Assembly: GCA_030650395.1 (NCBI GenBank)
Contig: JAUSDY010000088.1
Location: 1-41,842, forward strand
Reading direction: 5' to 3'
DNA from: Acidobacteriota bacterium
GTDB lineage: Bacteria; Acidobacteriota; Vicinamibacteria; Vicinamibacterales; UBA2999
Length of the DNA stretch: 41,842 bases
Shown piece after piece: positions 7,627 to 16,165 of this stretch. Positions within the stretch are counted from its first letter, which is position 1. Each line of letters opens with the position of its first letter. Below the pieces are notes generated by a model. That model searched no databases, was not told the DNA's origin, and saw only the letters and a list, made by a program, of their open reading frames with translations. A program made the translations under genes and the position numbers.

Positions 7627-8166
7627 CTCGTCGATCAGCGCCTGGATCGCCTTCGCGTACGCCGCGTCGGCTTCTTCGTGCGCCTTCATGTAGTCCGCTT
7701 CCTTCATCTTGATCGCGCGCCAGTTGCCGTCGAAGCGCAGGGTCTTCGCGCCAAGATCGTGAGAATCGGCCGGGCCCTGCTTCTGGTCGGGCTTGAACTT
7801 GAGGCCATCCGGACCGAGGTCGGTGACGAAGTGCCGTGAGTCGGTGACCGAGGCGCTATTGAGGTCGATGTAGACCTCGCGGTATTCCTTGCGAATCAGT
7901 TTCTCGTTGACCACGGCCGGCGCGGTCGTGCGTGCCCACACCACCATCATCTGGCCCGGGAAGGTCAGCGCGCCGACGAACTCTTCGCGGTTGTCGGGCA
8001 TGCGCGCCGCGATGCTATCGAGCTTCTTGGCGGCCAGCAGCTGCGCCAGCTCCTTTGCCGGCGCCGCGGACTTCGGCTCCTGCGCCCATGCGTATCCGGA
8101 AAACGCGGGCGACAGCAAGGCGCACAGGGTCAGGCTGCAAAGGGAGGCAGGGGACAGAAAATTCAT
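7609..8166 (-). CDS. Secreted protein of unknown function
   Basis: A protein of about 185 residues with a signal peptide (MNFLSPASLCSLTLCALLS, then an Ala-rich cleavage region ending in AWAQ). The mature part is mixed alpha/beta, with RTTAPAVVNEKLIRKEYREV and an Ala/Lys-rich C-terminal helix (ADAAYAKAIQALIDEIKKAG). I do not recognise a family. ATG 8166 is chosen because the signal peptide begins there; an in-frame GTG at 8181 would add five residues. It is the last gene of the leftward uvrB-mla unit, 17 nt after the DUF948-like gene, so an envelope role is plausible but not shown. Confidence 0.65.
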   Translation of the reverse strand: MNFLSPASLCSLTLCALLSPAFSGYAWAQEPKSAAPAKELAQLLAAKKLDSIAARMPDNREEFVGALTFPGQMMVVWARTTAPAVVNEKLIRKEYREVYIDLNSASVTDSRHFVTDLGPDGLKFKPDQKQGPADSHDLGAKTLRFDGNWRAIKMKEADYMKAHEEADAAYAKAIQALIDEIKKAG

Positions 8167-8183
8167 CCCCCCATTTAACACAT

Positions 8184-8621
8184 TCAGCCGATGAAAAGCG
8201 ATTCCTCGTCGTCGACGACCGGCCGCGACGCGTGGCGGCGGCGCGTGGCCTCGCGAATGCCCCGGAACGCGTCGATCATCGCCTTGACCCCGGTCATGAC
8301 GGCCATACCCTGGCGGGCCGGGCCGGTCACGAAATTCTGGGCGGCGGCGAGCGTGTAGTCGACGCGCTGGGTCAACTCGGTGAAGACCTTGTCGAAACGC
8401 TCGATCTGCGCGGCGGCCATGGTTGCGGCGCGCGCCGCCTCGCTCGACACCTTCGTCAGGTTCGCGAGGAGCGGCTTGACGTCACGCTCGAGCTGGTCGG
8501 CCATCCGATCGACACGCTTCGCCAGCCGCAGCCCCGCGATGATGGCCCCCACCTGGATGAGAGCCATCACGAGCACCGCAACGGCGATGACGCCGAGAAA
8601 GAGCTCGGCGGTATCGGTCAC
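8184..8621 (-). CDS. DUF948-like single-pass membrane protein
   Basis: 145 residues: an N-terminal membrane helix (about residues 6-30), then a long amphipathic helical region with heptad character (AKRVDRMADQLERDVKPLLA through TELTQRVDYTLAAAQNFV), ending in a basic and then acidic tail. This is the layout of DUF948 and related coiled-coil membrane proteins. Its start overlaps the ytxH-like gene stop by four bases. The mla genes upstream suggest a role at the envelope, perhaps as a scaffold; this is inference. Confidence 0.7.
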   Translation of the reverse strand: MTDTAELFLGVIAVAVLVMALIQVGAIIAGLRLAKRVDRMADQLERDVKPLLANLTKVSSEAARAATMAAAQIERFDKVFTELTQRVDYTLAAAQNFVTGPARQGMAVMTGVKAMIDAFRGIREATRRRHASRPVVDDEESLFIG

Positions 8622-8887
8622 GCCTGGTCCCCGCGTTCGCGGGCCTGCTGGAACGCCTCGCGGCCGCGATCGACGGCGCTCGCGGCGTTGTCACGCTGGC
8701 GCTCATAGTAATCGCGGCCCTGGTCCATTGCCTGGCGCGCCTTCTCCCTGCCTTCGCGCGCCCGCTCGCCGAGGTATTCACGCGTGTCTTCGCCGGATGC
8801 CGGCGCAAACAGCAGGGCAACCGCGGCGCCGGTCATGGCACCGACGACGAAGGCGATCATCATGCTGCCGGAATTGTCGTTGGACAT
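8618..8887 (-). CDS. YtxH-family membrane protein
   Basis: 89 residues. A glycine- and alanine-rich membrane helix (MIAFVVGAMTGAAVALLFAP) is followed by ASGEDTREYLGERAREG and a charged helix, the typical YtxH/gas-vesicle-GvpP-like pattern. Its Shine-Dalgarno AGGAG (8894-8898) overlaps the mlaD stop codon, so it is probably translated with mlaD. Function in this family is poorly known; YtxH is a stress-associated small membrane protein in Bacillus. Confidence 0.8.
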   Translation of the reverse strand: MSNDNSGSMMIAFVVGAMTGAAVALLFAPASGEDTREYLGERAREGREKARQAMDQGRDYYERQRDNAASAVDRGREAFQQARERGDQA

Positions 8888-8896
8888 AGGAAGCTC

Positions 8897-9937
8897 CTAA
8901 AAAATGCTGACCTTCACGTTGAGGTACTTCTTCGGATCCTTCTTGATCTCGGCGATGAGCGACTTCATCTCCGAGACCGTCTGGTTCATGTTCTCATATA
9001 ACTGCTTGTCGCGCAGTAACAGGCCGGCCGTGCCCTGCCCGTCGTTGAGCTGCTGCAGAACCGAGTCAAGACGCGTAGTCATCCCGTCGATCTTCTTGTA
9101 AAGCGCATCGTCGTTCAGCAGCTTGCCGGCGGTGCCTTCACCGCGGTTGAGCCGGCCGGTCATGGTCTCGAGGTTGGTGGAGGTGGCGTTCAGCGATTTG
9201 GCGAGCGCCGGGTCGTTCATCAGCTGGCCGAGGCTGCCCTCGCCGTTCCTGAGCTTGGTGGTGATGGCGTTGAGGTTGGCGACCGACTTGTGCATCTCGT
9301 CGTACAGCCGTGGGTCGTTGGCAAACTTGCCGGCCGTGCCCTTGCCGTTAGCGATCGCCGAGGCGACGCGCTCGGAGGCGTTCACCATCGCCTCGAGCTC
9401 GCGATAAAGCGCTTCGTCGGTGAAGAGCTTGCCCATGGTGCCCTTGCCCGTGCGCAAGTCCTCGACCAGGGCCTTGGCTTCGGCCAGGCCTGACGTCGCT
9501 TCGGTCGTCAGCTGCGCGATGCTGCCTTCGGCGACGCCGGAATTAACGAAGCCCCCGGGAGGGATCGGCACGCCGTCAGGCCGCGCCGTGAGGTCGACGG
9601 CACCCTCGCCGAGCAGGGAGATCGACCCGATGGTCGCGATGGATTTGTCGGTGACCAGCGGCTTCATATCCTCGTTGACCGTGAACACCACCACGACGCC
9701 GGTCGGCGTCAGCTCGACGTCAGTGACCGAGCCGACCTCGACGCCGGCGACCCGGACGGGCGAGCCCGCCATGAGCCCTGCGACATTCGCAAATCGGACC
9801 TTGAGCGAATAGGTCTGCCAGAAGAAGCCGCCCGCGCCGCCGACGGCAAAGATCAGCAGTCCGGCCATGACCATCGCGAAGACGGCAATCAGGCCAAACT
9901 TGAGTTCGGCCCAGGCGAGTGAACGTGTGCGCGGCAT
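8897..9937 (-). CDS. mlaD: MCE-domain lipid transport protein with 34-residue C-terminal repeats
   Basis: Periplasmic, membrane-anchored substrate-binding component of the Mla-type lipid ABC transporter. The N-terminal helix is at about residues 15-36; the MCE beta-barrel domain (YSLKVRFANVAGLMAGSPVR, VRVAGVEVGSV) spans about 43-120. From residue 164 the protein has four perfect-length 34-residue repeats starting GKGTMGKL, GKGTAGKF, GEGSLGQL and GEGTAGKL, then a partial GQGTAGLL, each a Gly-rich turn plus a long helix. Such helical tails probably form the tube that spans the periplasm. It is 14 nt downstream of mlaF; AGAGGA upstream is a fair ribosome site. Confidence 0.93.
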   Translation of the reverse strand: MPRTRSLAWAELKFGLIAVFAMVMAGLLIFAVGGAGGFFWQTYSLKVRFANVAGLMAGSPVRVAGVEVGSVTDVELTPTGVVVVFTVNEDMKPLVTDKSIATIGSISLLGEGAVDLTARPDGVPIPPGGFVNSGVAEGSIAQLTTEATSGLAEAKALVEDLRTGKGTMGKLFTDEALYRELEAMVNASERVASAIANGKGTAGKFANDPRLYDEMHKSVANLNAITTKLRNGEGSLGQLMNDPALAKSLNATSTNLETMTGRLNRGEGTAGKLLNDDALYKKIDGMTTRLDSVLQQLNDGQGTAGLLLRDKQLYENMNQTVSEMKSLIAEIKKDPKKYLNVKVSIF

Positions 9938-9951
9938 GGTTGGTTGTCCTC

Positions 9952-10803
9952 TTACGAAAGAAACGCTCTCAAGTACGGATCCTTCGAGGTCCGCAGCTCT
10001 CCGGCTGTCCCCTCGAAATGAATCCCGCCGTCCTTCAACATCACGAAGTCGGCTTGCTCGACCTTGTCTTCAACGGCGGCGGCGATCTCGAGCTCATTAT
10101 CGGTGCCCAGGCGCGCCGAGTGCTCCGCGATGTAATAGGCGTCGCGCAGCTGATGGGTCACGAGCACCGACGTGACGTTTTCGAGATCGCGCAGCTTGAT
10201 GATCTCGGCATTGATGGTCAGCGACGTGATCGGGTCCAGACCCGTCGTCGGCTCGTCGTACAACAGCAGTGTCGGCTTGGCCGCCATGGCGCGGGCGATC
10301 GCGACGCGGCGGCGCTGCCCGCCCGAGAGCTCCGACGGCTGCTTGTCGATGTGTTCGCTCAAGTCCACGAAGCCGAGCACCTCCTCGACGCGGGCGCGGA
10401 CCTCGTCGAGCGGCAGCGTGGTTTCTTCGTAGAGCTTGTAGCCGACGTTCTCGCCGACGGTGAACGAATCAAACAGCGCGCCTTCCTGGAAGACCATCCC
10501 CATGTGGTGACGCACGCCCATCAACTGCGTTTCGGTCATCTCGTCAACCCGATGGCCCAGCACCCAGATCGTGCCCGAGTCAGGCTTGAGCAGGCCGAGC
10601 ATCAGCTTCAGGACCGTCGACTTGCCGGCGCCGCTGGCGCCCAAAAAAATCTTAGTGTGCCCGGCGCGGACTGAAAAGGTCACGTTTTTCAGAATGACCT
10701 TCTCGTCGAACGCCAGGTCGACCTTGTCGAACAGGACCACCGGCGCGTGCGGCTCCGCCAGCTCGACGGGTAACCCGAATTCTTCCAGGCTCTTATGCCG
10801 CAT
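9952..10803 (-). CDS. mlaF: Mla-type ABC transporter ATPase
   Basis: Cytoplasmic ATPase of the MCE lipid transporter, 283 residues. It shows Walker A GASGAGKST, the Q-loop GMVFQEGALFDSFTV, signature LSGGQRRRVAIARA, Walker B LLLYDEPTTGLD and the switch His in VTHQ. GALFDS after the Q-loop is characteristic of MlaF/Ttg2A-type ATPases. The start is ATG 10803, overlapping the mlaE stop as ATGA; longer open frames upstream are mlaE shadow. The N-terminus carries about 20 residues before the ATPase fold. mlaB and mlaC are not adjacent. Confidence 0.95.
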   Translation of the reverse strand: MRHKSLEEFGLPVELAEPHAPVVLFDKVDLAFDEKVILKNVTFSVRAGHTKIFLGASGAGKSTVLKLMLGLLKPDSGTIWVLGHRVDEMTETQLMGVRHHMGMVFQEGALFDSFTVGENVGYKLYEETTLPLDEVRARVEEVLGFVDLSEHIDKQPSELSGGQRRRVAIARAMAAKPTLLLYDEPTTGLDPITSLTINAEIIKLRDLENVTSVLVTHQLRDAYYIAEHSARLGTDNELEIAAAVEDKVEQADFVMLKDGGIHFEGTAGELRTSKDPYLRAFLS

Positions 10804-11591
10804 CAGAACAATATCGAGATCAACAACCGCGTCACGAAGAAGTCCACCACCAATACCACCACAGACGCCGCGACCACCGCATTGGTCGTGGCGCGACCGA
10901 CACCCTGGGTACCGCCGGTCGTCCTCAAGCCGACATGACACCCAATCGTCACGATCACAAAACCAAGGAAGAACGGCTTGATCAGACCCATCCAGACATC
11001 CTCGATGAAGAGACCCTCCACGACGGAGCTCCAATAGACGCCGGATGAGACCCGTAACTGGGTCAGCGAGATGATCCACCCACCCAGGATGCCGACGGTG
11101 TCGCCCACCACGGTGAGAATCGGGCACATAATGAAGCCCGCCAGCACGCGTGGCACCACCAGCTTGCGGATCGGGTCAGTCCCGAGCGCACGCAGCGCGC
11201 TGATCTGTTCGGTGACCATCATCGACCCCAGCTCGGCGGCGATGCCCGACCCGACTCGGCCCGACAGCATGAGAGCGGTCAGCACCGGGCCCAGTTCCTT
11301 GATCATCGACGCGCTGATCAGGCGGCCGACGAACGGCCGCGCACCGAACTGATCCAGGGTCATGCCCATTTGCAGCGCGAGCACGGCGCCGGTGAAGAAG
11401 CCGGTCAGCAGGACGACGGTCAGCGAGCCCAGGCCGATCACCTCGATCTGTTCCATCACGTCGCGCGCATAGAAGGGCCGCGTGACCGATCCCTTCGCTG
11501 CCGCGGCGCATAACCTCACGTAATCCTGGACTTCGAGCAGGGCCTTCTTGACCCATTCGGTCAGCCAGTCTCCCTCGTTGAGGACGCTCAT
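10803..11591 (-). CDS. mlaE: Mla-type ABC transporter permease
   Basis: Inner-membrane permease of the MCE lipid transporter (MlaE/YrbE family), 262 residues with about five to six helices. Family landmarks are [46 protein letters not shown] and the coupling region [13 protein letters not shown]. The start overlaps the uvrB stop by four bases. Together with mlaF and mlaD it forms a complete core transporter moving phospholipids between the membranes. Confidence 0.95.
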   Translation of the reverse strand: MSVLNEGDWLTEWVKKALLEVQDYVRLCAAAAKGSVTRPFYARDVMEQIEVIGLGSLTVVLLTGFFTGAVLALQMGMTLDQFGARPFVGRLISASMIKELGPVLTALMLSGRVGSGIAAELGSMMVTEQISALRALGTDPIRKLVVPRVLAGFIMCPILTVVGDTVGILGGWIISLTQLRVSSGVYWSSVVEGLFIEDVWMGLIKPFFLGFVIVTIGCHVGLRTTGGTQGVGRATTNAVVAASVVVLVVDFFVTRLLISILF

Positions 11592-13606
11592 CGGCGGTCC
11601 GCCGTTCCGAGCCCGAGCTCACGCGTCCGCAGCGAGCGGATCTGATCGCGCAGCGCCGCGGCCTTCTCGAAATCGAGGTTCGCGGCGGCGCCCTTCATCT
11701 CGCGCTCGAGGCCGGCGATGTGGGCTTCGAGCTCGGCCTGGGTCCGGAAGGCCGGCCGCGTGTCGCGCGGATCGGTGAGCGACGAATAGTCGCGGTCGTA
11801 GACGCTGGATAAGCCGTCATCGATCGCCTTGACGATACTGGTCGGCGTGATGCCGTGCTCGGCGTTGTATTCGGCCTGCCGTGTGCGGCGCCGTTCGGTC
11901 TCGTTGATGGCCCCCCGCATCGAGTCGGTCACCTTTTCGGCGTACATGATCACCCGGCCGTTGATGTTGCGGGCCGCCCGGCCCGACGTCTGGATGAGCG
12001 AGCCGGCCGAGCGGAGAAAGCCTTCCTTGTCGGCGTCGAGGATCGCGACCAGCGACACTTCCGGCAGGTCGAGGCCCTCGCGCAACAGGTTGATGCCCAC
12101 CAGCACGTCGAACACGCCGCGGCGAAGGTCGCGCAGGATCTCGACACGCTCGAGCGTGTCGATGTCGGAGTGCAGGTAGCGGACCTTCACGCCCAGCTCC
12201 TGGTAATACTGCGTGAGGTCTTCGGCCATGCGCTTGGTCAACGTGGTGACGAGCACGCGCTCGCGTCGTCCGGCCCGATCGCGAATCTCTTTCAGCAGAT
12301 CGTCGACCTGGCCCTTGACCGGCCGCACCTCCACGGGCGGATCCATCAGCCCCGTCGGTCGAATCACCTGTTCAACAAAGACGCCGCCGGCCTTGTGGAG
12401 CTCGTACGGACCAGGGGTGGCCGACACGTACACCAATTGCCCGACGCGCGATTCCCACTCTTCGAAGTTGAGCGGACGATTGTCGAGGGCCGACGGCAGG
12501 CGGAAGCCGTATTCGACCAGCACCTCTTTGCGCGATCGGTCGCCGAAATACATCCCTCGAACCTGTGGAACCGTTTGATGGCTCTCATCCACCACGACAA
12601 GCGCGTCCGACGGCAGATAATCGAGCAGCGTGGGCGGCGGCTGCCCCGCCGATCGCTGCGTCAGGTGACGCGAATAATTCTCGATGCCGTGGCAGTAGCC
12701 GATCTCGCGGATCATCTCGAGGTCGAACATGGTGCGCTGATGCAACCGCTGTGCCTCGAGCACCTTGCCGTCGCGCTCGAGCTCGGTGCGGCGTTCCTCG
12801 AGCTCGATCTTGATCGTGCCGACCGCTTCCTTGAGCCGCTCGCGTCCCGTGACGAAATGCGATTTCGGATAGACCGCCGTGCGATCGTGCCGGCGCAGCG
12901 CCTTGCCCGTCAACGGATCGAACGACGTCAGCTCGTCGACCTCGTCGCCAAACAGGCCGATGCGAAGCGCGAACTCTTCGTACGACGGATACACCTCGAT
13001 GATGTCGCCGCGGACCCGGAACGTGCCGCGGCCAAACTCGTGGTCGTTGCGCTCGTACTGGATTTCCACCAGCTTGCGCAGGATCTGATCGCGGTCGATC
13101 CGCTGCCCCTTCTCGAGCGGCAACACCAGGCCGTAGTAGGCGTCGGGCGATCCGAGGCCGTAGATGCACGAGACGCTGGCGACGATGATGACGTCGCGGC
13201 GTTCGAAGAGCGAGCGTGTGGCCGACAGCCGCATGCGATCGATCTCGTCGTTGATCGTCGATTCCTTCTCGATATACGTGTCGCTGGACGGCACGTAGGC
13301 TTCCGGCTGGTAGTAGTCGTAATAGCTGACGAAATACTCGACGGCGTTGTCGGGGAAGAACCGCCGGAATTCCTGGAACAGCTGAGCCGCCAGCGTCTTG
13401 TTGTGCGCCATCACCAGCGTGGGACGGTTCACGCGGTTGATGACCTGCGCCATGCTGTAGGTCTTGCCCGACCCGGTGACGCCCAGCAGCACCTGGTGCT
13501 TGTCGCCGCGGTTCAGTCCGTCGACCAGCTCAGGCACAGCACGGACCTGATCGCCGGCCAGCTCGAAGTCTGAGGAAAGGTTGAATCGGTCGGTTACAGA
13601 GGGCAT
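11588..13606 (-). CDS. uvrB: Excinuclease ABC subunit B
   Basis: DNA-damage recognition helicase-like subunit of nucleotide excision repair, 672 residues (standard). Walker A GVTGSGKT is at residues 42-49; the beta-hairpin region [20 protein letters not shown], the DEAD-like DESHQTVPQ, helicase motifs (QTSGRAARN) and a C-terminal UVR motif ([20 protein letters not shown]) are all present. ATG 13606 is preferred over the in-frame GTG 13627, because the family starts near this Met and the -10-like TACGAT at 13631-13636 leaves a short leader before it. It heads the leftward unit with mlaEFD, an unusual partner set for uvrB. Confidence 0.97.
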   Translation of the reverse strand: MPSVTDRFNLSSDFELAGDQVRAVPELVDGLNRGDKHQVLLGVTGSGKTYSMAQVINRVNRPTLVMAHNKTLAAQLFQEFRRFFPDNAVEYFVSYYDYYQPEAYVPSSDTYIEKESTINDEIDRMRLSATRSLFERRDVIIVASVSCIYGLGSPDAYYGLVLPLEKGQRIDRDQILRKLVEIQYERNDHEFGRGTFRVRGDIIEVYPSYEEFALRIGLFGDEVDELTSFDPLTGKALRRHDRTAVYPKSHFVTGRERLKEAVGTIKIELEERRTELERDGKVLEAQRLHQRTMFDLEMIREIGYCHGIENYSRHLTQRSAGQPPPTLLDYLPSDALVVVDESHQTVPQVRGMYFGDRSRKEVLVEYGFRLPSALDNRPLNFEEWESRVGQLVYVSATPGPYELHKAGGVFVEQVIRPTGLMDPPVEVRPVKGQVDDLLKEIRDRAGRRERVLVTTLTKRMAEDLTQYYQELGVKVRYLHSDIDTLERVEILRDLRRGVFDVLVGINLLREGLDLPEVSLVAILDADKEGFLRSAGSLIQTSGRAARNINGRVIMYAEKVTDSMRGAINETERRRTRQAEYNAEHGITPTSIVKAIDDGLSSVYDRDYSSLTDPRDTRPAFRTQAELEAHIAGLEREMKGAAANLDFEKAAALRDQIRSLRTRELGLGTADRR

Positions 13607-13630
13607 TCGATGCGTGTGCCTGAGCACCCC

Positions 13631-13636
13631 ATCGTA
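13631..13636 (-). promoter_or_regulatory. Putative -10 box for uvrB-mlaEFD
   Basis: On the minus strand TACGAT lies about 25 bases before the uvrB ATG, immediately past the CTACGTAG edge of the AGGCGGGTCT element. The recO copy of the same element has TACAAT at the same offset. No clear -35 box; it would lie in the repeat. Confidence 0.4.
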
Positions 13637-13640
13637 CTAC

Positions 13641-13716
13641 GTAGAGGCGGGTCTTCCGCCTCCGCTAAAGCTACGGCGGACCACCGAAGCCTTGGCGAAG
13701 GTGGTTAGACCCGCCT
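13641..13716. repeat. AGGCGGGTCT palindrome, copy 2, with nested insert
   Basis: The outer arms AGGCGGGTCT (13645-13654) and AGACCCGCCT (13707-13716) are those of the other copies, but the loop holds 52 bases instead of 2-4. The insert has two inner hairpins, CCGCC/GGCGG and ACCACC/GTGGT with GAAGCC...GGCGAAG between. The right arm overlaps the stop codon of the VWFA gene (13715-13717), and the left end lies just before uvrB. Confidence 0.8.
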
Positions 13717-14611
13717 AATGTGATGTCTTGTAGGGACCGTAGTAGCCCTTGCGGCTCCGGACCTTCAGCCCGGGCCGTTTCACCTTGATCTCAACCTTGC
13801 GCCATCCGCCATCGGTCGCCGGATTGGTCGACAGGTACCCGAGGTGATACTGCCCTTTGATCTCGGCGAGCACCTTGTCGTACGCGGTTTCGACGTCCGT
13901 CATGGTCGTCGGGAAGAACGCCTGGCCGCCGGTGGGCTCGACCAGCTGCTGCAGCTTGCGCTGCAAATCAAAGCGCGCCGACCCGGTGTTTTCGACCAGG
14001 CCAATGGCGTACACGGTGACGCGCGACGCCTTCAGCAGCGTCAGCGTTTCGTCGAACCGGAGGGCCGAGCGCGTGTCGCCACCGTCGGTGTACATCACCA
14101 TCACGGTGCGGCCTTCCTCCTGATCCGCGCCGTCGAGGTAGGTGCCAAGGGCGTCGTACAGCGCCGTCCAGCCGTCGGGCTTGCGCTGGCGGATGCGCTC
14201 GATCAGCCGCGGAAAATCACGCTGCGGATACTTGGTGATGCGGACCTGCGTATCGAAGTCCACGAGCGTGACGTCCTGCGCTTCGGGCAGGAGATTGAGG
14301 AACCGGATCGCGGCGCTCCGAGCCAGCTTGAGGTCGGCTGCCATGCTGCCGCTGGCGTCGAGCATGAGGCCGACGTGCATGTCGGGGCTCGTATCGCCAT
14401 CGCCGCGCCCGAAGAAGTCCACCCGCTGGGGTGTGCCGTCTTCGAGCACCTCGAAATCGTCCCTGGTCAGGTCAGTGACGAGCTCGTTCTTGCGGTCGAG
14501 CACCGTCACACCGAACGTGGCCAGGTCGACACCGCCGCGAAACGTCGGCTGCGCGTCCAGCGCGCTTACGCCCACAACGATGGCCGCGCTGAGCAGAAAG
14601 ACCCGTCCCAC
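13715..14611 (-). CDS. VWFA-related protein of acidobacterial type, secreted
   Basis: 298 residues with a short signal peptide (MGRVFLLSAAIVVGVSALDA). The first part is FGVTVLDRKNELVTDLTRDDFEVLEDG, as in the acidobacterial VWFA-related family (TIGR03436), followed by a von Willebrand A fold. The MIDAS motif is in GLMLDASGSMA (Asp-x-Ser-x-Ser), with TDGGDT later supplying the second Asp. The C-terminus (YHLGYLSTNP, VKRPGLKVRSRKGYYGP) is family-typical. It probably binds a metal-dependent ligand outside the inner membrane; the role is unknown. The stop codon lies in the AGGCGGGTCT repeat. Confidence 0.9.
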   Translation of the reverse strand: MGRVFLLSAAIVVGVSALDAQPTFRGGVDLATFGVTVLDRKNELVTDLTRDDFEVLEDGTPQRVDFFGRGDGDTSPDMHVGLMLDASGSMAADLKLARSAAIRFLNLLPEAQDVTLVDFDTQVRITKYPQRDFPRLIERIRQRKPDGWTALYDALGTYLDGADQEEGRTVMVMYTDGGDTRSALRFDETLTLLKASRVTVYAIGLVENTGSARFDLQRKLQQLVEPTGGQAFFPTTMTDVETAYDKVLAEIKGQYHLGYLSTNPATDGGWRKVEIKVKRPGLKVRSRKGYYGPYKTSH

Positions 14612-14628
14612 GGACGAATCCTACCAGC

Positions 14629-14634
14629 TATAAT
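14629..14634 (+). promoter_or_regulatory. Consensus -10 box, leaderless DHH gene
   Basis: A perfect TATAAT ends 9 bases before the GTG start at 14644, in the 32-bp gap between divergent genes. Transcription would begin at or next to the start codon, so the mRNA should be leaderless; no Shine-Dalgarno is present. The -35 position (about 14606-14611) is poor. Confidence 0.55.
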
Positions 14635-14643
14635 TGATGGGTT

Positions 14644-16047
14644 GTGCGTTGTCTTGCGGTCTGCCACACGGAGCTGGTCGTCCGGCTCCTGGATGCAGTC
14701 CTCACTCCCACCGCCGAGCTCGACGTTTTAGTCGAAAGCCGGGCGCTGGCCAAGCGTTTCGAAGACTCGGAGCTGCCGGTGTCGTTCGCCGATGCGGCGC
14801 GGGTCGACAGTTTCGTCAAGGCGGGCCTCTCGCCCGTCACCCCGGTGTTCGTCGAAGACAACGGCCGCCGCGGGCTGCGCAAGGTGCTCGAGGCGCTACG
14901 CGGCGCCGGCGGTACGCTGATCTACGTGCTCGGCACCAGCCTCGCCGATGTCAAACGCGCTGAAGAGCTGCGCGAAGACTTTCCCGAAGTCACGACCCTG
15001 ACCCTCGCCGAGCTGCTCGGCCCACCCCTGCTGACCGAGCTGGGCCGATCGGTCACCCGCCAGCGGGTCCAGCAGTACCAACGCTACATGGCGGACGCCG
15101 ACCGCGTGCTGATCCTGACGCACAACGATCCCGATCCGGATGCCCTGGCGAGCGGCCTGGCGCTGCGAACGATCCTGCGCCGGACCAAACAGACGGCGGT
15201 GATCGGCTGCCTGCAGGGCGTGACCCGGCCCGAGAACCTGCGCATGGTGAAGCTGCTCGACTTGAAGATCGAGACCGTGACGCCGGAGCAGTTCAAGCAG
15301 TTCGACAAGATCGCGCTGGTCGACGTCCAGCCGCATTACTTCCCCGGCCTGCTGCATCACGTCGACCTGGTGATCGATCACCATCCCGAGCAGCCCGGCT
15401 ACAACGCGATCTTCACCGACATCCGGCCCGACTACGGCTCGACGTGCACCATCCTTACCGAGCATCTGCGCGCCGTCGACATGGATATCTCCGAGCGCAC
15501 CGCCACCGCGATGCTGTACGCGATCAAGTCCGACACGCTGTTCTTCAATCGCGCCGCCAACCGTGCCGACCTCGACGCCTTCTCGCACCTCTACCCGCTC
15601 GCCGACGCCACCATGATCCGCAAGATGGAAGGCGCCGAAATCACGGCCGAGCGGCTCGACTACGTGATCAAGGGCTGGCAGCAGGGCCGGATGATGGAGC
15701 ACGTCTTCTGCACCTTCCTGGGCGAGCCGCCGCGCGAGGATTTCATTCCGTACGTCGCCGACTTCTACCTGCAGCTCGAGAACGTGCACTGGACCGTGAT
15801 TTCGGGGGTCGTGAACGACACCTTCGTCGTGTCGGTGCGCAACCTCGGCTACTCGCGCAACGCCGGCGACTTCGTGCGGCGCTGGTTCAACGACATCGGC
15901 AGCGCCGGCGGCCACCGCACCATGGCCAAGGCGGTGGTGCCGCTCGAGGCGTTCCAGAAGAAGTTCGGCACCTACGAGGGCAGCCGCATCAACCAGCGGA
16001 TGCTCGAGCTCGTGCTCGAGTTCCTCCACGAGACTAGGGATAAATAA
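14644..16047 (+). CDS. DHH-family phosphoesterase with N-terminal nucleotide-binding-like domain
   Basis: 467 residues. The C-terminal two thirds is a DHH/DHHA1 phosphoesterase: THNDPDPDALASG (about residue 160), a metal Asp in ALVDVQ, DHH in VIDHHPE (about 244), and the DHHA1 glycine motif GSAGGHRTMAKAVVP (about 419). All key residues are present. This is the NrnA/GdpP-like group that cleaves nanoRNA, pAp or cyclic dinucleotides. The first ~140 residues look like a TrkA-N/Rossmann-type domain (LIYVLGTSLADVKRAEEL). GTG start at 14644, just after a TATAAT box. The substrate is not decided. Confidence 0.85.
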   Translation: MRCLAVCHTELVVRLLDAVLTPTAELDVLVESRALAKRFEDSELPVSFADAARVDSFVKAGLSPVTPVFVEDNGRRGLRKVLEALRGAGGTLIYVLGTSLADVKRAEELREDFPEVTTLTLAELLGPPLLTELGRSVTRQRVQQYQRYMADADRVLILTHNDPDPDALASGLALRTILRRTKQTAVIGCLQGVTRPENLRMVKLLDLKIETVTPEQFKQFDKIALVDVQPHYFPGLLHHVDLVIDHHPEQPGYNAIFTDIRPDYGSTCTILTEHLRAVDMDISERTATAMLYAIKSDTLFFNRAANRADLDAFSHLYPLADATMIRKMEGAEITAERLDYVIKGWQQGRMMEHVFCTFLGEPPREDFIPYVADFYLQLENVHWTVISGVVNDTFVVSVRNLGYSRNAGDFVRRWFNDIGSAGGHRTMAKAVVPLEAFQKKFGTYEGSRINQRMLELVLEFLHETRDK

Positions 16048-16165
16048 CCAATAACCAATTACGAATAACCAATAACCAAATTACGAATAACCAATCATAA
16101 CCAATAACCAATTACGAATAATGAAAGATACCTTTGGTTATTGTTAATTGGTTATTCGTTATTTG
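16048..16165. repeat. AT-rich tandem and inverted repeat, likely bidirectional terminator
   Basis: Multiple copies of AACCAATAACCAATTACGAAT in a row (16048-16122) are followed by an inverted stretch GGTTATTGTTAATTGG and GGTTATTCGTTATTTG (16136-16165). The two halves can pair. It separates two convergent genes and contains the stop codon of the PLP enzyme at 16159-16161. The AT content contrasts sharply with the surroundings. Confidence 0.8.

Noticed and set aside
8136-8170. CAGGGGACAGAAAATT near the secreted-protein start as a dispersed repeat
   Set aside because: It resembles sequences common around transposon-linked repeats, but there is no second copy in this window to support it.
10804-11127. 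Extended N-terminus of mlaF
   Set aside because: This part is mlaE sequence in another frame; ATG 10803 overlaps the mlaE stop in the usual coupled manner.
11855-13573. A 572-codon open frame on the plus strand opposite uvrB
   Set aside because: It is the antisense shadow of uvrB in high-GC DNA; the translation is His/Arg-rich without any family motif. Similar long antisense frames opposite ppdK, mutL, glyS and mgtE were dropped for the same reason.
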